From: Dechloromonas sp. ZY10
GTDB lineage: Bacteria > Pseudomonadota > Gammaproteobacteria > Burkholderiales > Rhodocyclaceae
NCBI RefSeq assembly: GCF_041378895.1
Contig: NZ_CP144212.1
Coordinates: forward strand, 1,597,501 to 1,661,500
Direction: 5' to 3'
Length of the DNA stretch: 64,000 nt
Position numbers and translations under genes: made by a program. Below, one piece after another: positions 34,616 to 43,900 of this stretch. How positions within the stretch are numbered: position 1 is the stretch's first letter; the number at the start of each line of letters is the position of its first letter. A model generated the notes under the pieces. The model was given only the letters and a program-made list of their open reading frames with translations. It had not been told where the DNA came from and made no database searches.

Positions 34616-35194
34616 ATGTCGGCCTGTCCTGCCTTATCCGTCGCGCCTCTGGCGGCTGTCCTGCCGCATGTCCGCGTGCGCCGTCTGGCCGCGCTTGATG
34701 GCGAACAAATTGCTGCCCACCTCGGCGCGCTCGATGCCGAGGCGCAGGTGGCCTTGTTTGCTGCACCGCTTTCCGCGCAGGCGATTGCCGCCTATGTGGA
34801 CAGCCTCGATTACCGCCGCGACTTGTGCATCGGCGCTTTTTCCTCGCAACGCGTTCTGGTCGGCCTGCTGCATCTGCGGCTGGCCGGGCGTCAGGCGCAA
34901 CTTGCCGCCAGCGTCGCTGCCGGCTGGCGGCAGCAAGGCGTCGGCCGGGCGCTGCTGGCGCGCGGACTGCGCATGGGGCGCGCCCTGGGCGTTCGCCAGT
35001 GGCAATTGGCTGCGCATCCGGCGGCTGACTTGCCGACCGAGCCTGCTGCGGGGTCAGCAATAGAGGTTGCCATGGGGTCTGCCATGGGGGCTGCAACGGA
35101 GCCGGCAGACGATTCGTGCACCGTACCGGCGGCGCATCTACCGCTGCGCCGGATCTGCGACGCGCTCGGCTATCCGGTCGAGGCCCTGCGCTAG
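34616..35194 (+). CDS. GNAT-like acyltransferase in a cobalamin-riboswitch transcript
   Basis: 192 residues from ATG 34616. The fold is recognisable by VLVGLLHLRLAGRQAQLAASVAAGWRQQGVGRALLARGLRMGRALG (acetyl-CoA loop QQGVGRAL) and a C-terminal LRRICDALGYPVEAL. An Ala/Thr/Glu/Ser-rich segment (about residues 143-172, with a GSAMGAATEP-type repeat) interrupts the domain. It is the first gene after the riboswitch and precedes a TonB-dependent receptor, so expression should fall when B12 is plentiful. The substrate is unknown; a GNAT in this position is unusual. Confidence 0.7.
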   Translation: MSACPALSVAPLAAVLPHVRVRRLAALDGEQIAAHLGALDAEAQVALFAAPLSAQAIAAYVDSLDYRRDLCIGAFSSQRVLVGLLHLRLAGRQAQLAASVAAGWRQQGVGRALLARGLRMGRALGVRQWQLAAHPAADLPTEPAAGSAIEVAMGSAMGAATEPADDSCTVPAAHLPLRRICDALGYPVEALR

Positions 35195-35318
35195 CGCCAG
35201 CCCGCCGGGAATTCAGTGGTCAATTTGGCGGCGACTCCGACTGCCAGTTTTCCGCTTAATTCGACCAAATATCCCGCCACTCAAGCCAATCAAGCAAAAT
35301 CACGACAGGGAGAAAACC

Positions 35319-37424
35319 ATGCACTTCAATCTTGCCCGCAAGCCGCTCGGGCTTGCGCTGCTCGCCGCCTTTGCCTTGCCCGCCGGCGCCGCCGGCATTC
35401 CGACCTTGCAGGAGGTGACCGTCAGTGGCGGCGGCAAGGACCTGGTCGGCGTTGCCGATACCGCCAGCGAAGGCACGGTGACTGGCAAGCAGCTGGCCAA
35501 CCGGCCGCTGCTGCGTCCGGCCGAGGTGCTGGAGGCGGTGCCCGGCTTGATCGTCACCCAGCACTCGGGCGACGGCAAGGCCAACCAGTATTTCCTGCGC
35601 GGCTTCAACCTCGACCACGGTAGCGACTTCGCGACCACGGTGCTCGGCATGCCGGTCAATATGCGCACTCACGCCCACGGCCAAGGCTACATGGACCTCA
35701 ATTTCCTGATCCCCGAACTGGTCAGCGCGGTGCGCTATCGCAAGGGCGTCTATGCCGCCGAGGACGGCGATTTCGTCACCGCCGGCAGCAGCCGCATCGA
35801 CTACCAGCGCCGCCTGCCGGCCTCCTTTGTCGATGTTGGCCTCGGCCAGCGCAACTTCCGCCGCCTGCTGGCGGCCGGCAGCCACACTTTCGAGAACGGC
35901 TACACATTGCTTTCGGCAGCCGAGGTGTCCGGCTACGACGGCCCGTGGACTCAGGCGCAGAACCTGGAAAAGCACAACGCGGTATTCCGCCTTTCGGAAG
36001 GTTCGGCGAGCAACGGCCTGGCGCTGACCGCGATGTTCTACCGCGCCGACTGGACGGCGACCGAACACGTGCCGCAGCGCGCGATCCAGAGCGGCGAAAT
36101 TGGCCGCTACGCGCCGCTGGGCGCCAACGACGGTGGCAAAACCCACCGCTATAGCCTGTCCGGCGAATGGGCGCGCAGTGGCGAGAACAGTGCGCAAAAG
36201 GCTAATGCCTACGTGATCGACTACGGCCTCAACCTGTTTTCCGGGCCTTCCGGTTACATCAGCGGCGTAAACGGCGACCAGCACGAACAGGCCGACCGAC
36301 GCATCGTCTGGGGCGGTGCCGGTGAGCAACGCTGGTTCCTCGGGCCGAACTGGCGCGACAGTGAACTGGCGCTCGGCGCCGATTTCCGCCAGGACCGGAT
36401 CGCCAAGGTCGGCCTGCACCGTACTGAGAACCGCCGCCGCACCGAGACCGTGCGCGAAGACCGCATTCTCGAATCCAGCCTCGGCCTCTATGCCGAGCTG
36501 CGCACCCAGTGGCAGGACTGGCTGCGCACCAGCGCCGGCCTGCGCCACGATCAGTTCCGGGCGCAGGCCAAGGCGCTGGCCGGCGCCAACAATGGCAGCA
36601 ACGGCGGCGAAGTCAGCGCCAACCAGACCAGTCCCAAGCTTGGCGTCGTTTTCGGCCCCTTTAATTTGCTCGGGCCGAGCGAGTTCTACGCCAATTGGGG
36701 CCACGGCTTCCACAGCAACGACGTGCGCGGCGCGACGGCGCGGGTCAACCCGCAGGACGGCAGCGCGGCCGAGCCGGTGCCGCTGATCGTCAAGGCCAAG
36801 GGCGGCGAGGTCGGCGTCCGGGTCAATCCCTTGCCCGGCTGGAACAGCAGCCTGACGCTGTGGCAGAAGGAACTGGCCTCCGAACTGGTGTTCATCGGCG
36901 ACGAGGGCGTCACCGAGCCGCGCGGTGCTTCGCGCCGCCACGGTGTCGAGTGGTCCAACTACTACGCGCCGGGCAACGGGATGATTCTCGATGCCGACGT
37001 GGCCTGGTCGCAGGCGCGTTTCAAGGAAGAAATCAACGGCGGCCGCCAGGTGCCCAACGCGATCCCGCTCACCGCCTCGCTGGGCCTGACCTGGGACGAC
37101 GGCGGCGCGTGGTTTGGCGGCCTGCGCCTGCGTTACCTCGGCGCCTATGCGCTGGAAGAGAGCGGGGCGCAAAAATCGCAGGCCTTCTGGATGACCAGCC
37201 TGAAAGCCGGCTACCGGGTCAGCAACAAGTTGCAATTCACTCTTGACGTGCTCAACCTGTTCGACCGCAAGGCCAACGACATCGAATACTGGGGCGGTGC
37301 CTGCACCCGCAGCGAAGCACTGGCCGGCACCGGCGGCTGCGGCGTCGGCGGCAGCCTCGACGGCCGCCTGGTGCACCCGCTGGAACCGCGCTCGCTGCGC
37401 CTGGGTATGCGCATCATGTTCTGA
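35319..37424 (+). CDS. TonB-dependent outer-membrane receptor under B12-riboswitch control
   Basis: 701 residues; ATG 35319 follows CAGGGAGA. The signal peptide ends around PAGAAGIPT; the TonB-box-like LQEVTVSGG follows. The plug shows RPAEVLEAVPGLIVTQHSGDGKANQYFLRGFNLDHGSDFAT, then MRTHAHGQGYMDLNFLIPEL, a His-rich plug motif seen in a receptor subgroup of unassigned ligand. The barrel ends RLGMRIMF with terminal Phe. Riboswitch control suggests corrinoid or cobalt transport. It is not BtuB-like in the plug. Confidence 0.88.
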   Translation: MHFNLARKPLGLALLAAFALPAGAAGIPTLQEVTVSGGGKDLVGVADTASEGTVTGKQLANRPLLRPAEVLEAVPGLIVTQHSGDGKANQYFLRGFNLDHGSDFATTVLGMPVNMRTHAHGQGYMDLNFLIPELVSAVRYRKGVYAAEDGDFVTAGSSRIDYQRRLPASFVDVGLGQRNFRRLLAAGSHTFENGYTLLSAAEVSGYDGPWTQAQNLEKHNAVFRLSEGSASNGLALTAMFYRADWTATEHVPQRAIQSGEIGRYAPLGANDGGKTHRYSLSGEWARSGENSAQKANAYVIDYGLNLFSGPSGYISGVNGDQHEQADRRIVWGGAGEQRWFLGPNWRDSELALGADFRQDRIAKVGLHRTENRRRTETVREDRILESSLGLYAELRTQWQDWLRTSAGLRHDQFRAQAKALAGANNGSNGGEVSANQTSPKLGVVFGPFNLLGPSEFYANWGHGFHSNDVRGATARVNPQDGSAAEPVPLIVKAKGGEVGVRVNPLPGWNSSLTLWQKELASELVFIGDEGVTEPRGASRRHGVEWSNYYAPGNGMILDADVAWSQARFKEEINGGRQVPNAIPLTASLGLTWDDGGAWFGGLRLRYLGAYALEESGAQKSQAFWMTSLKAGYRVSNKLQFTLDVLNLFDRKANDIEYWGGACTRSEALAGTGGCGVGGSLDGRLVHPLEPRSLRLGMRIMF

Positions 37425-37526
37425 ACCACGCGGCCAAGAGGCAGCGCCGACGGGGACCTTGCCGCGAGGCAGTGACCGTGAAGGCGCTCCTGCAAGGGCG
37501 CAAAGGCAGCGGCACTTGTGGCCGTT

Positions 37527-37561
37527 CCGGTGGTCAGAACCGCATCGACACTGACCACCGG
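37527..37561 (+). promoter_or_regulatory. Hairpin abutting the ribosome-binding site of the following small gene
   Basis: CCGGTGGTCAG (37527-37537) and CTGACCACCGG (37551-37561) form a perfect 11-bp stem with a 13-base loop. The right arm ends at the first bases of the GGGGAG ribosome-binding site of the gene at 37572, so folding could influence its translation. Confidence 0.5.
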
Positions 37562-37571
37562 GGAGCAAGCC

Positions 37572-37868
37572 ATGTTGTCGAGCGACGAACTGCTGGCGCT
37601 GATGCGCGATGTTGAGGCCGAAGATCCGATCGATTACGCGGACCTGCCTTGCGACGAAGAGGCGCTGCGCAGCCTGGTCTGCACCCAGGTCTGCGAAATC
37701 TCCGAACAGGCGCAAATCCTCGACGCCTCAGCCCGCGAACGCGTCCTGCTCGCCGTCGCCGCCAAACTGGTGCTGGAAAACATGGTCCTCAACCTGCGCC
37801 TGCTCAAAAGCGAGGACCGCCCGGAATGCAGCGCGGAGTGGTTCGCCCGCTGGCGGGGGAAGACCTGA
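37572..37868 (+). CDS. Hypothetical 98-residue acidic/helical protein
   Basis: ATG 37572 follows GGGGAGCAAGCC. The product is acidic at the N-terminus (LSSDELLALMRDVEAEDPIDYADLPCDEEAL) and then mostly helical (VCEISEQAQILDASARERVLLAVAAKLVLENMVLNLRLLK). It ends CSAEWFARWRGKT. No family recognised. It is the last gene before the AT-rich islet and may be part of the receptor transcript, since no terminator separates them, only a hairpin. Confidence 0.6.
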   Translation: MLSSDELLALMRDVEAEDPIDYADLPCDEEALRSLVCTQVCEISEQAQILDASARERVLLAVAAKLVLENMVLNLRLLKSEDRPECSAEWFARWRGKT

Positions 37869-38338
37869 AGCTTCGTTTTTGGGGCGGTTAACACGGTCGA
37901 CGGGCGGTGGGGCGGGTTTTCGGGCCACTCCGGATGGTCATACCGGGTAGATTGACGCCTTGTATCTACAGATAGGATAGCGCAAGCGTTGCACCGATCA
38001 GACCAGTTGCCGAGTCAACATGGCTCAACCATACTTCGCCGTCAGACAAGCTGGATCAACCGATATCTCGCATGTTTAAATCGTAGAATTTATACATTGT
38101 CTGGAGTGCATGAAAGCGGTTGTTTAACAGGGTGCTTAAAAACTATTTTTAAGCTCCAAAAATGACCTTCAAGGCAACTAACTTCGCCCAAAAGCATCAG
38201 AATTGGTGTGCCAAGTTAGATATTTTAGGCCTCAAGCTGGCTATCTGGGCATGTTTACGGATGGCTCAAATTGTTTTTGGGTGTCCTGTTAATTTCTATT
38301 CTATGTATTTTAATTTTTTCTGATTTTATTTAATATTT
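37869..38338. other. Left part of AT-rich islet, non-coding
   Basis: GC content falls visibly from about 37960 onward. A half palindrome (CACGGTCGAC) is near 37891. A 7-bp hairpin arm pair CTAACTT..AAGTTAG lies around 38178-38220. No gene supported. Confidence 0.5.
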
Positions 38339-38920
38339 ATGACGGTTGCTCGTATTTTAAAGCGGTCACTGGCACCTGTATCTGCTGTTTTTATTTCAAT
38401 TTTATCGGCCATATTTGCATGGCAGCAAGTTGATGTGAGCCGAGTTCATAATCGAAAATCGGTTATGCCAATTCTTCAGGTTACGCCATACATGGAAGGG
38501 AAAGAACGGCGCAATGGTATATATTTGTCCAATGATGGACTCGGGCCTGCGATTGTTAAAGGTTTTTCGGTAAGTTCTGGGAATGTGGTTGCAAGTGGAT
38601 TTGGCTCAGATCGTTGGTCTGAAGTTCTATCTGCGACAACACTAAACTCTAGTTGCTTTGCAACAGGATGGCCAAAGGGAGAGACAGCGATAAGAGCAGG
38701 GTCGGATATGCCACTTCTCTCTATTACAAATGCTGATGGATATGATATGTGTATGGTGGAGTTGGTAAAGCTAATTGGAGGTAAGCCAATTGAAATCAAT
38801 ATTGAATATGAGTCGATCTATGGTGACGTAATGCATCTCTCTGCAACCTCAAAAATTAGCTCTCAAACTCTCGATTCGTTACACAAGAAATTAGTGGCTA
38901 GTGGCCTCTCCCATCATTAA
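38339..38920 (+). CDS. Unknown membrane-anchored protein in AT-rich islet
   Basis: 193 residues. One N-terminal hydrophobic segment (LAPVSAVFISILSAIFAW) is followed by a predicted beta-rich soluble domain (PILQVTPYMEGKERRNGIYLSNDGLGPAIVKGFSV, then SITNADGYDMCMVELV and INIEYESIYGDVMHL). Codon use is strikingly AT-rich compared with its neighbours, pointing to recent horizontal transfer. No clear ribosome-binding site precedes the ATG. No family recognised. Confidence 0.6.
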   Translation: MTVARILKRSLAPVSAVFISILSAIFAWQQVDVSRVHNRKSVMPILQVTPYMEGKERRNGIYLSNDGLGPAIVKGFSVSSGNVVASGFGSDRWSEVLSATTLNSSCFATGWPKGETAIRAGSDMPLLSITNADGYDMCMVELVKLIGGKPIEINIEYESIYGDVMHLSATSKISSQTLDSLHKKLVASGLSHH

Positions 38921-38967
38921 ATTTATATTGGTATAGTGTTGTTGGTTATTTTAGGTTATTTATTTTT

Positions 38968-39198
38968 ATGGATAATGAACAAGTTAATCGTTTGGCCGAA
39001 GTGAAGGAGGCGGGGTTGTCAAGCCTAAGTCAAAATACATCGCATAAAGCGAAGGATTGGAGAGAGAGGTTTCTGGAGATGGACTTGTTGTCTCCATTGT
39101 ATGTGTTTGCTTTTATTGTTTTATTTAAAGATGGAAGAGATGGTTTTGATTTGCACGATGCAATCATTAAGTTTATTTTGACTTATAATGGGCAGTAA
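38968..39198 (+). CDS. Unknown 76-residue protein in AT-rich islet
   Basis: Starts DNEQVNRLAEVKEAGLSSLSQNTSHKAKDW and ends with a hydrophobic MDLLSPLYVFAFIVLFKDG stretch and HDAIIKFILTYNGQ. It lies 47 bases after the previous ORF with the same AT-rich codon use, so the two probably arrived together. No family or function recognised; only a weak ribosome-binding site. Confidence 0.45.
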   Translation: MDNEQVNRLAEVKEAGLSSLSQNTSHKAKDWRERFLEMDLLSPLYVFAFIVLFKDGRDGFDLHDAIIKFILTYNGQ

Positions 39199-39446
39199 CT
39201 TGAAAGGTAGAGGTATTTAATCCATCTGTGGCGTCCTGCATCAACTCTGTAGAACCTGCTCAACTCATCCCGCGATCAAGCGGAAATAGCACTCAACGCA
39301 GTTGATCAGCTAGCGGGTTACTTCGGTCAGTTCTGCACACTTTGCTCGCCAGACGTTTCACGCTTGAATTTCCCGCACTGATCGCCATATTCACGGTCAA
39401 CTGACCGGTTTCCGGTTTTTCACCGTTTCGGTGTTGAGGAGTTTCG

Positions 39447-40568
39447 ATGTCCGACCGCTTTCTTTCCCGCCTGCTCTGGCTGACGCTGGCTTCGGCCTTG
39501 CTGATGATGTTGTGGCAGGGGCGGCTCGATCCGCTGGGCTGGCTGGGGCTGCGCCCGGAGGCGCAGCCGCGTACGGTGGCGGCGCGTGGCGAGTTGGCGG
39601 CGGATGAGCAATCGACGATCCGCTTGTTCGAGAATGCCCGCGATTCGGTGGTGTTCATTACCACCAAGGGTGAGGTGGTCGATTTCTGGACGCGCAATGT
39701 GCAGCGCGTGCCGCGCGGTACCGGCTCGGGTTTCATCTGGGACGATGCCGGGCATGTGGTGACCAATTTCCACGTTATTGACCAGGCCAGCGAAGCGACG
39801 GTCAAGCTGGCCGACGGGCGCAGCTTCCGCGCCGGGCTGGTCGGCGCGTCGCCGGCACATGATATTGCGGTGCTCAAGATCGGTGTCGGCTTCAAGCGGC
39901 CGCCGCCGGTGCCGGTCGGCAGCAGCGCCGAACTCAAGGTCGGGCAGAAGGTGTTTGCCATCGGCAATCCCTTCGGTCTCGACTGGACGCTGACCACCGG
40001 CATCGTTTCGGCGCTCGACCGCAGCCTGGGCGGCGAAAACGGGGGCAGCATCGAACACCTGATCCAGACCGACGCCGCGATCAACCCCGGCAATTCCGGC
40101 GGGCCGCTGCTCGACTCGGCCGGCCGGCTGATCGGGATCAACACCGCGATTTACAGCCCGAGCGGCGCCAGCGCCGGGATCGGCTTTGCCGTGCCGGTCG
40201 ATACCGTGAACCGGGTGGTGCCGCAATTGATCAGCCACGGGCGTTACCTGCGGCCGGCGCTTGGGATCGGTGTCGACGAGGCGCTCAACGAGCGCATCCA
40301 GCGGGTTTTTGCGGTGGATGGCGTGGCGGTGCTCAGCGTGCCCAGGGATTCGGCGGCGGCACAGGCCGGTTTGCAGGCGGCACGGCGTACCCGCGACGGC
40401 GGGATCGAACTCGGCGACCTGATTGTCGCCGTCGAAGACCAGCCGGTCAGCAAGGTGCGCGATCTCTCGCGCCGCCTTGATGACTTCAAGATCGGCGACC
40501 GCGTCCGCCTCGGGGTGCTGCGGCGCGGTCAGCCGCTGACGGTCGAGATCAGCCTGCAGCCGGAATAG
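39447..40568 (+). CDS. DegS-like S1C serine protease with one PDZ domain
   Basis: 373 residues: an N-terminal membrane anchor (LLWLTLASALLMMLW), a trypsin-like domain with catalytic His109 (NFHVID), Asp139 (HDIAVLK) and Ser217 (NPGNSGGPLL), and one C-terminal PDZ domain (LRPALGIGVDEAL to the end). One anchor plus one PDZ fits DegS-type periplasmic proteases, which in E. coli start the sigma-E response. The 3' end overlaps the convergent hybrid kinase gene by 20 bases. Confidence 0.9.
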   Translation: MSDRFLSRLLWLTLASALLMMLWQGRLDPLGWLGLRPEAQPRTVAARGELAADEQSTIRLFENARDSVVFITTKGEVVDFWTRNVQRVPRGTGSGFIWDDAGHVVTNFHVIDQASEATVKLADGRSFRAGLVGASPAHDIAVLKIGVGFKRPPPVPVGSSAELKVGQKVFAIGNPFGLDWTLTTGIVSALDRSLGGENGGSIEHLIQTDAAINPGNSGGPLLDSAGRLIGINTAIYSPSGASAGIGFAVPVDTVNRVVPQLISHGRYLRPALGIGVDEALNERIQRVFAVDGVAVLSVPRDSAAAQAGLQAARRTRDGGIELGDLIVAVEDQPVSKVRDLSRRLDDFKIGDRVRLGVLRRGQPLTVEISLQPE

Positions 40569-43500
40569 TTTCCCTGCTGGCCTCTGGATCGTCTGCTGTT
40601 GGCTGAAGTGTCGGCATCCAGCCTGCCTCGGCTTGCACGCAACTGCTGATTTCGTCGAGTACCGCCAGCAATTCCTCTTCCAGAGCTGGCAGCAACTGGT
40701 CGAGTTGTTGTGCATATCGGGTGTCGTCAGGCCCGCTGCTGGCCAGTTCAACCGAGCGGATTTGCTCGGCCAGGTGTTCGGCGCCGATGGTGCGAGCCAG
40801 CCCGCAGGCGGTGTGGCTCAGACGCTGCACCGCCTGGTCGCGGTCGGGGCTGTGGCCAAGCCGGCGCAGGCGGTCGCCCAGATCCTGATAGCTTTTGGCG
40901 AAGGCTTGCAGCATTTCGCGGTAGAGCCCGAAGTCGCCATCCATGCGGCGGATGGCTTCGCTGCTGTTGAGATGTGGTTCCTGAGCTTGTGCAAGTTGTT
41001 GGCTGATGGCAGGGCGCACTGGCTCGTCGAGCGGGCTGGCTGGCAGCGTCAGTGCCGGAATCAGATGGCTCAGGAAGCGGTGCAGGGTTGCTTCAAGCTG
41101 TCGGGGATCAACCGGCTTGCTGAGAAAGTCGTTCATCCCCGCTGCCAGGCAGGCGCGTTGATCCTGTGCTTGGGCATTGGCGGTCAATGCAACAACTGGC
41201 AGTTCGGCAAAGCGCGGGTCGGCGCGCAGTCGCCGGGTTGCCTCCAGTCCGTCGATGCCGGGCATCTGCATGTCCATCAGGACCAGGTCGAAGCCGTCGG
41301 GGTTGCTTTCGAGTTGCAGCAGGCATTCTTCGCCGTCGCTGGCAATGCAGACTTCGAGGCCCCGGCGCGAAAGCAGTTCGCTGATCAGAATCTGGTTCAG
41401 TTCGTTGTCTTCGGCAACCAGAATGCGGGCCTGGCCCCGGTAGTCGTTATGGGCTTCGCCGTCGCTTCTGCTTTCTTGCCGGCCGATCAGGAAGAAGGGG
41501 CTGACGGTTTCAAACAGGGCGGACGGGGTAAAGGGCTTGAGCAGAATGGCCGCAACCTGGACGCTTTCCCGCAGTTCTGCAATCAGGCGGGTTTCCGGCT
41601 GACTGGCCAACAGGATGATGCGTGGCTGCAGTTCTTGCGGGACTTCATCGCGCAGACGTCGGGCCAGTTCCCGGGCGGCTTCTTCCTGCTGTACTGCGAG
41701 CAGGCAGAGGTCAAAAGACTGTCCGCAGAACATGGCTTCTTCGAGGCGATCGATCGCCTCGTCGGCACCGGCGAGTGCGACGACATGCCAGTGCAGCGAG
41801 CGGGCAATTTCGAAAGTGACGCTGCGGCTGCGTTCGTTCGGGTCGACGATCAGCAGGCGCAGCTTTTGCAGATGTTCCGGGACGATCACCCAGGGGCGGT
41901 CTTCGTCGTGCTGACGGGGGAGTTGCAAGTGCAGTGAAAAGGTACTGCCGACGCCTGGCTGGCTGCGCAGTTCGAGGCGGCCGCCCATCATTTCGGCGAG
42001 GCGCCGGGAGATGACCAGTCCCAGCCCCGTTCCGCCGTAGCGCCGGGAGGTTGAGCTTTCAGCCTGGGCAAAGGGGCGGAACAAATGTTGTTGCTGCTGC
42101 TCGCTGATCCCGATGCCGCTATCTTCGACATCGAAACGCAGCGCCGCGTGGCTGGGGGTCAGTTCCTCAAGTTCGACATGCACCACCACATGCCCTTGCT
42201 GGGTGAATTTGATCGCATTGTTGGTCAGATTGATCAGAATCTGCTCCAGGCGCAGCGAGTCACCGATCAGTTCGTGCGGAACGTTGGGGGCGATCCGGAA
42301 CAGGACATCGATGTCCTTGTTTTTGGCGGCGGCATTGGCGATTACGCCGAGGGTGTGGAAAACCTGGCTGAGATCGAAAGGCGCTGGGCTGATTTCAAGC
42401 CGGCCGGCTTCGATTTTCGAGTAATCGAGAATGTCGTTGATGACCCCCAGCAGGATGCCCGATGCCGATTCGATGTTGCGCAGGTATTGGCGTTGCTGTT
42501 CGTTGAGTGGTGTGTCGCGCAGCAGATGTACCATGCCGGTGACGGCGTTCAAGGGGGTACGGATTTCATGGCTCATGTTGGCCAGGAATTCCGATTTGGT
42601 CCGGTTCGCCATTTCGGCGGCGAGGCGGGCGGCAACCAGTTCGGACTCGAACTCCTTCTCTTCGCTGATATCGACGTAGGACCACAGGCTGGTGCCGTTC
42701 TCCGGGTCGAGCAGGGCGCCGGTGACGTCGAGCCAGCCCTGTGCGCCTTCCTTATGCACGTAAGGCAACTGGGCCTTGAATACTTCGCCGCGCTCGATGC
42801 TGGCGTAGGCAGCGGTTCCGATCTGTTCGAAACTGGTCTGGTCCGGGTAAAGGCAGCGGATTGACTGGCCGATCAGTTCTTCTGGCTGATAGCCCCAGAG
42901 ACGAGCGATGCTTGGACTGACCCAGACGAATTGGCGCTCTTTGAGAATCGAAAAGCCGATCGCATCGTTGCGCAGGATCGCATCCTGGATCGATAGCAGG
43001 CGGCTGTTTTCATTTTCCTGGGCTTTGATCCGCGAAATATTCTGCATGATCCCGAGCGCGCTCTGGGCTTGCCGGTCGGGCGAAAACTGGATCTGGGCTG
43101 AGGCGTGTACCCAGCGGGTTTCGCCATTGACGACGATCCGGTAGTCGCAGTTGAAATGCCCGCCGTTGAGCGCACTCTCCCAGGCTTCGGCAAGCTTGCT
43201 GCGGTCTTCCGGATGGGTATAGTCGAAAATCTTTTCCAGAGTCAGCGGGACGCTCTTTTCGATCCGGAACAGGCGATAGATTTCGTCTGACCAGTAAATG
43301 CTGCGGCTTTGCAGGTCGAGATGCCAGATGCCGATACGGGCAATTTCGAGGGCTTGCCGCAAGCGTTTTTCGTTGACTGCGGTGAGTTGCAGCGCGTCGA
43401 GGAGGATGCGCCGGGTTTCCTGCAGTTGCCTGACATCGCCGGTCTGCCGGTGCTTTGGCTGGCGGCTGTGGTCGCTCTGTTGCTTGAGCAACTGCTTGAG

Positions 43501-43665
43501 CTGGGCATTCTCTTCGCGCAGCAGGGCCAGTTCGTGGTCCGCCTGAGGGTCTTCCGGGCTGACGCCAAGAGAAGCAGAGAAATCCGGCACCTGAGCGGTT
43601 GCCGCGGCTTTACGCAGATGCTCTGCCAAGGACTGGCTCCAGTCCCATTTCAGTTTGCCGTTCAT
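40549..43665 (-). CDS. Large hybrid histidine kinase (PAS-PAS-HisKA-HATPase-REC-REC-Hpt)
   Basis: 1038 residues, no membrane helices. A short coiled coil (about residues 46-65) is followed by two PAS domains (IGIWHLDLQSRSIYWSDE; IGFSILKERQFVWVSPS). HisKA carries His366 in NMSHEIRTPLNA, and the HATPase has NLTNNAIKFTQQG and DSGIGIS. A first receiver is degenerate: LLIVDPNERS is there, but the position of the phospho-acceptor reads LCLLAVQ. A second receiver is intact (LMDMQMPG, Asp798), and a C-terminal Hpt domain has His951 (LSHTACGLARTIGA). The full BarA/ArcB-like phosphorelay is present in one protein. No partner regulator is adjacent. Confidence 0.9.
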   Translation of the reverse strand: MNGKLKWDWSQSLAEHLRKAAATAQVPDFSASLGVSPEDPQADHELALLREENAQLKQLLKQQSDHSRQPKHRQTGDVRQLQETRRILLDALQLTAVNEKRLRQALEIARIGIWHLDLQSRSIYWSDEIYRLFRIEKSVPLTLEKIFDYTHPEDRSKLAEAWESALNGGHFNCDYRIVVNGETRWVHASAQIQFSPDRQAQSALGIMQNISRIKAQENENSRLLSIQDAILRNDAIGFSILKERQFVWVSPSIARLWGYQPEELIGQSIRCLYPDQTSFEQIGTAAYASIERGEVFKAQLPYVHKEGAQGWLDVTGALLDPENGTSLWSYVDISEEKEFESELVAARLAAEMANRTKSEFLANMSHEIRTPLNAVTGMVHLLRDTPLNEQQRQYLRNIESASGILLGVINDILDYSKIEAGRLEISPAPFDLSQVFHTLGVIANAAAKNKDIDVLFRIAPNVPHELIGDSLRLEQILINLTNNAIKFTQQGHVVVHVELEELTPSHAALRFDVEDSGIGISEQQQQHLFRPFAQAESSTSRRYGGTGLGLVISRRLAEMMGGRLELRSQPGVGSTFSLHLQLPRQHDEDRPWVIVPEHLQKLRLLIVDPNERSRSVTFEIARSLHWHVVALAGADEAIDRLEEAMFCGQSFDLCLLAVQQEEAARELARRLRDEVPQELQPRIILLASQPETRLIAELRESVQVAAILLKPFTPSALFETVSPFFLIGRQESRSDGEAHNDYRGQARILVAEDNELNQILISELLSRRGLEVCIASDGEECLLQLESNPDGFDLVLMDMQMPGIDGLEATRRLRADPRFAELPVVALTANAQAQDQRACLAAGMNDFLSKPVDPRQLEATLHRFLSHLIPALTLPASPLDEPVRPAISQQLAQAQEPHLNSSEAIRRMDGDFGLYREMLQAFAKSYQDLGDRLRRLGHSPDRDQAVQRLSHTACGLARTIGAEHLAEQIRSVELASSGPDDTRYAQQLDQLLPALEEELLAVLDEISSCVQAEAGWMPTLQPTADDPEASRETIPAAG

Positions 43666-43900
43666 GATCTACCCCGTCGTGAGTAGTTGTACTTCTTGTG
43701 ATTTTTTTGTTGCAGTGCACTATGTGTAGTTATAGCACCGGGATGAAACTGCCGGTAGAGCAAAAAGTCATACTGGATTGACATTGCGATATGAATCAGC
43801 GCTGCAGCGCTGAATTTAGGTCATGCCGGCAGGCGTCAGTGGGGTTTTGCTTAAGGCTTGACGCGGAGTTGGTGGCGTGATGTCGCTGGCTGTCGCAGGC

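Noticed and set aside
35256..37715. 819-residue minus-strand ORF over the TonB receptor
   Set aside because: Antisense shadow of a clear receptor with signal peptide, plug and C-terminal Phe.
38175..38222. Integron attC site at the edge of the AT-rich islet
   Set aside because: AACTAAC..GTTAGAT is a partial match to the attC consensus ends, but the left box breaks the RYYYAAC pattern, the element is short, and no second copy flanks the ORFs; there is no integrase.
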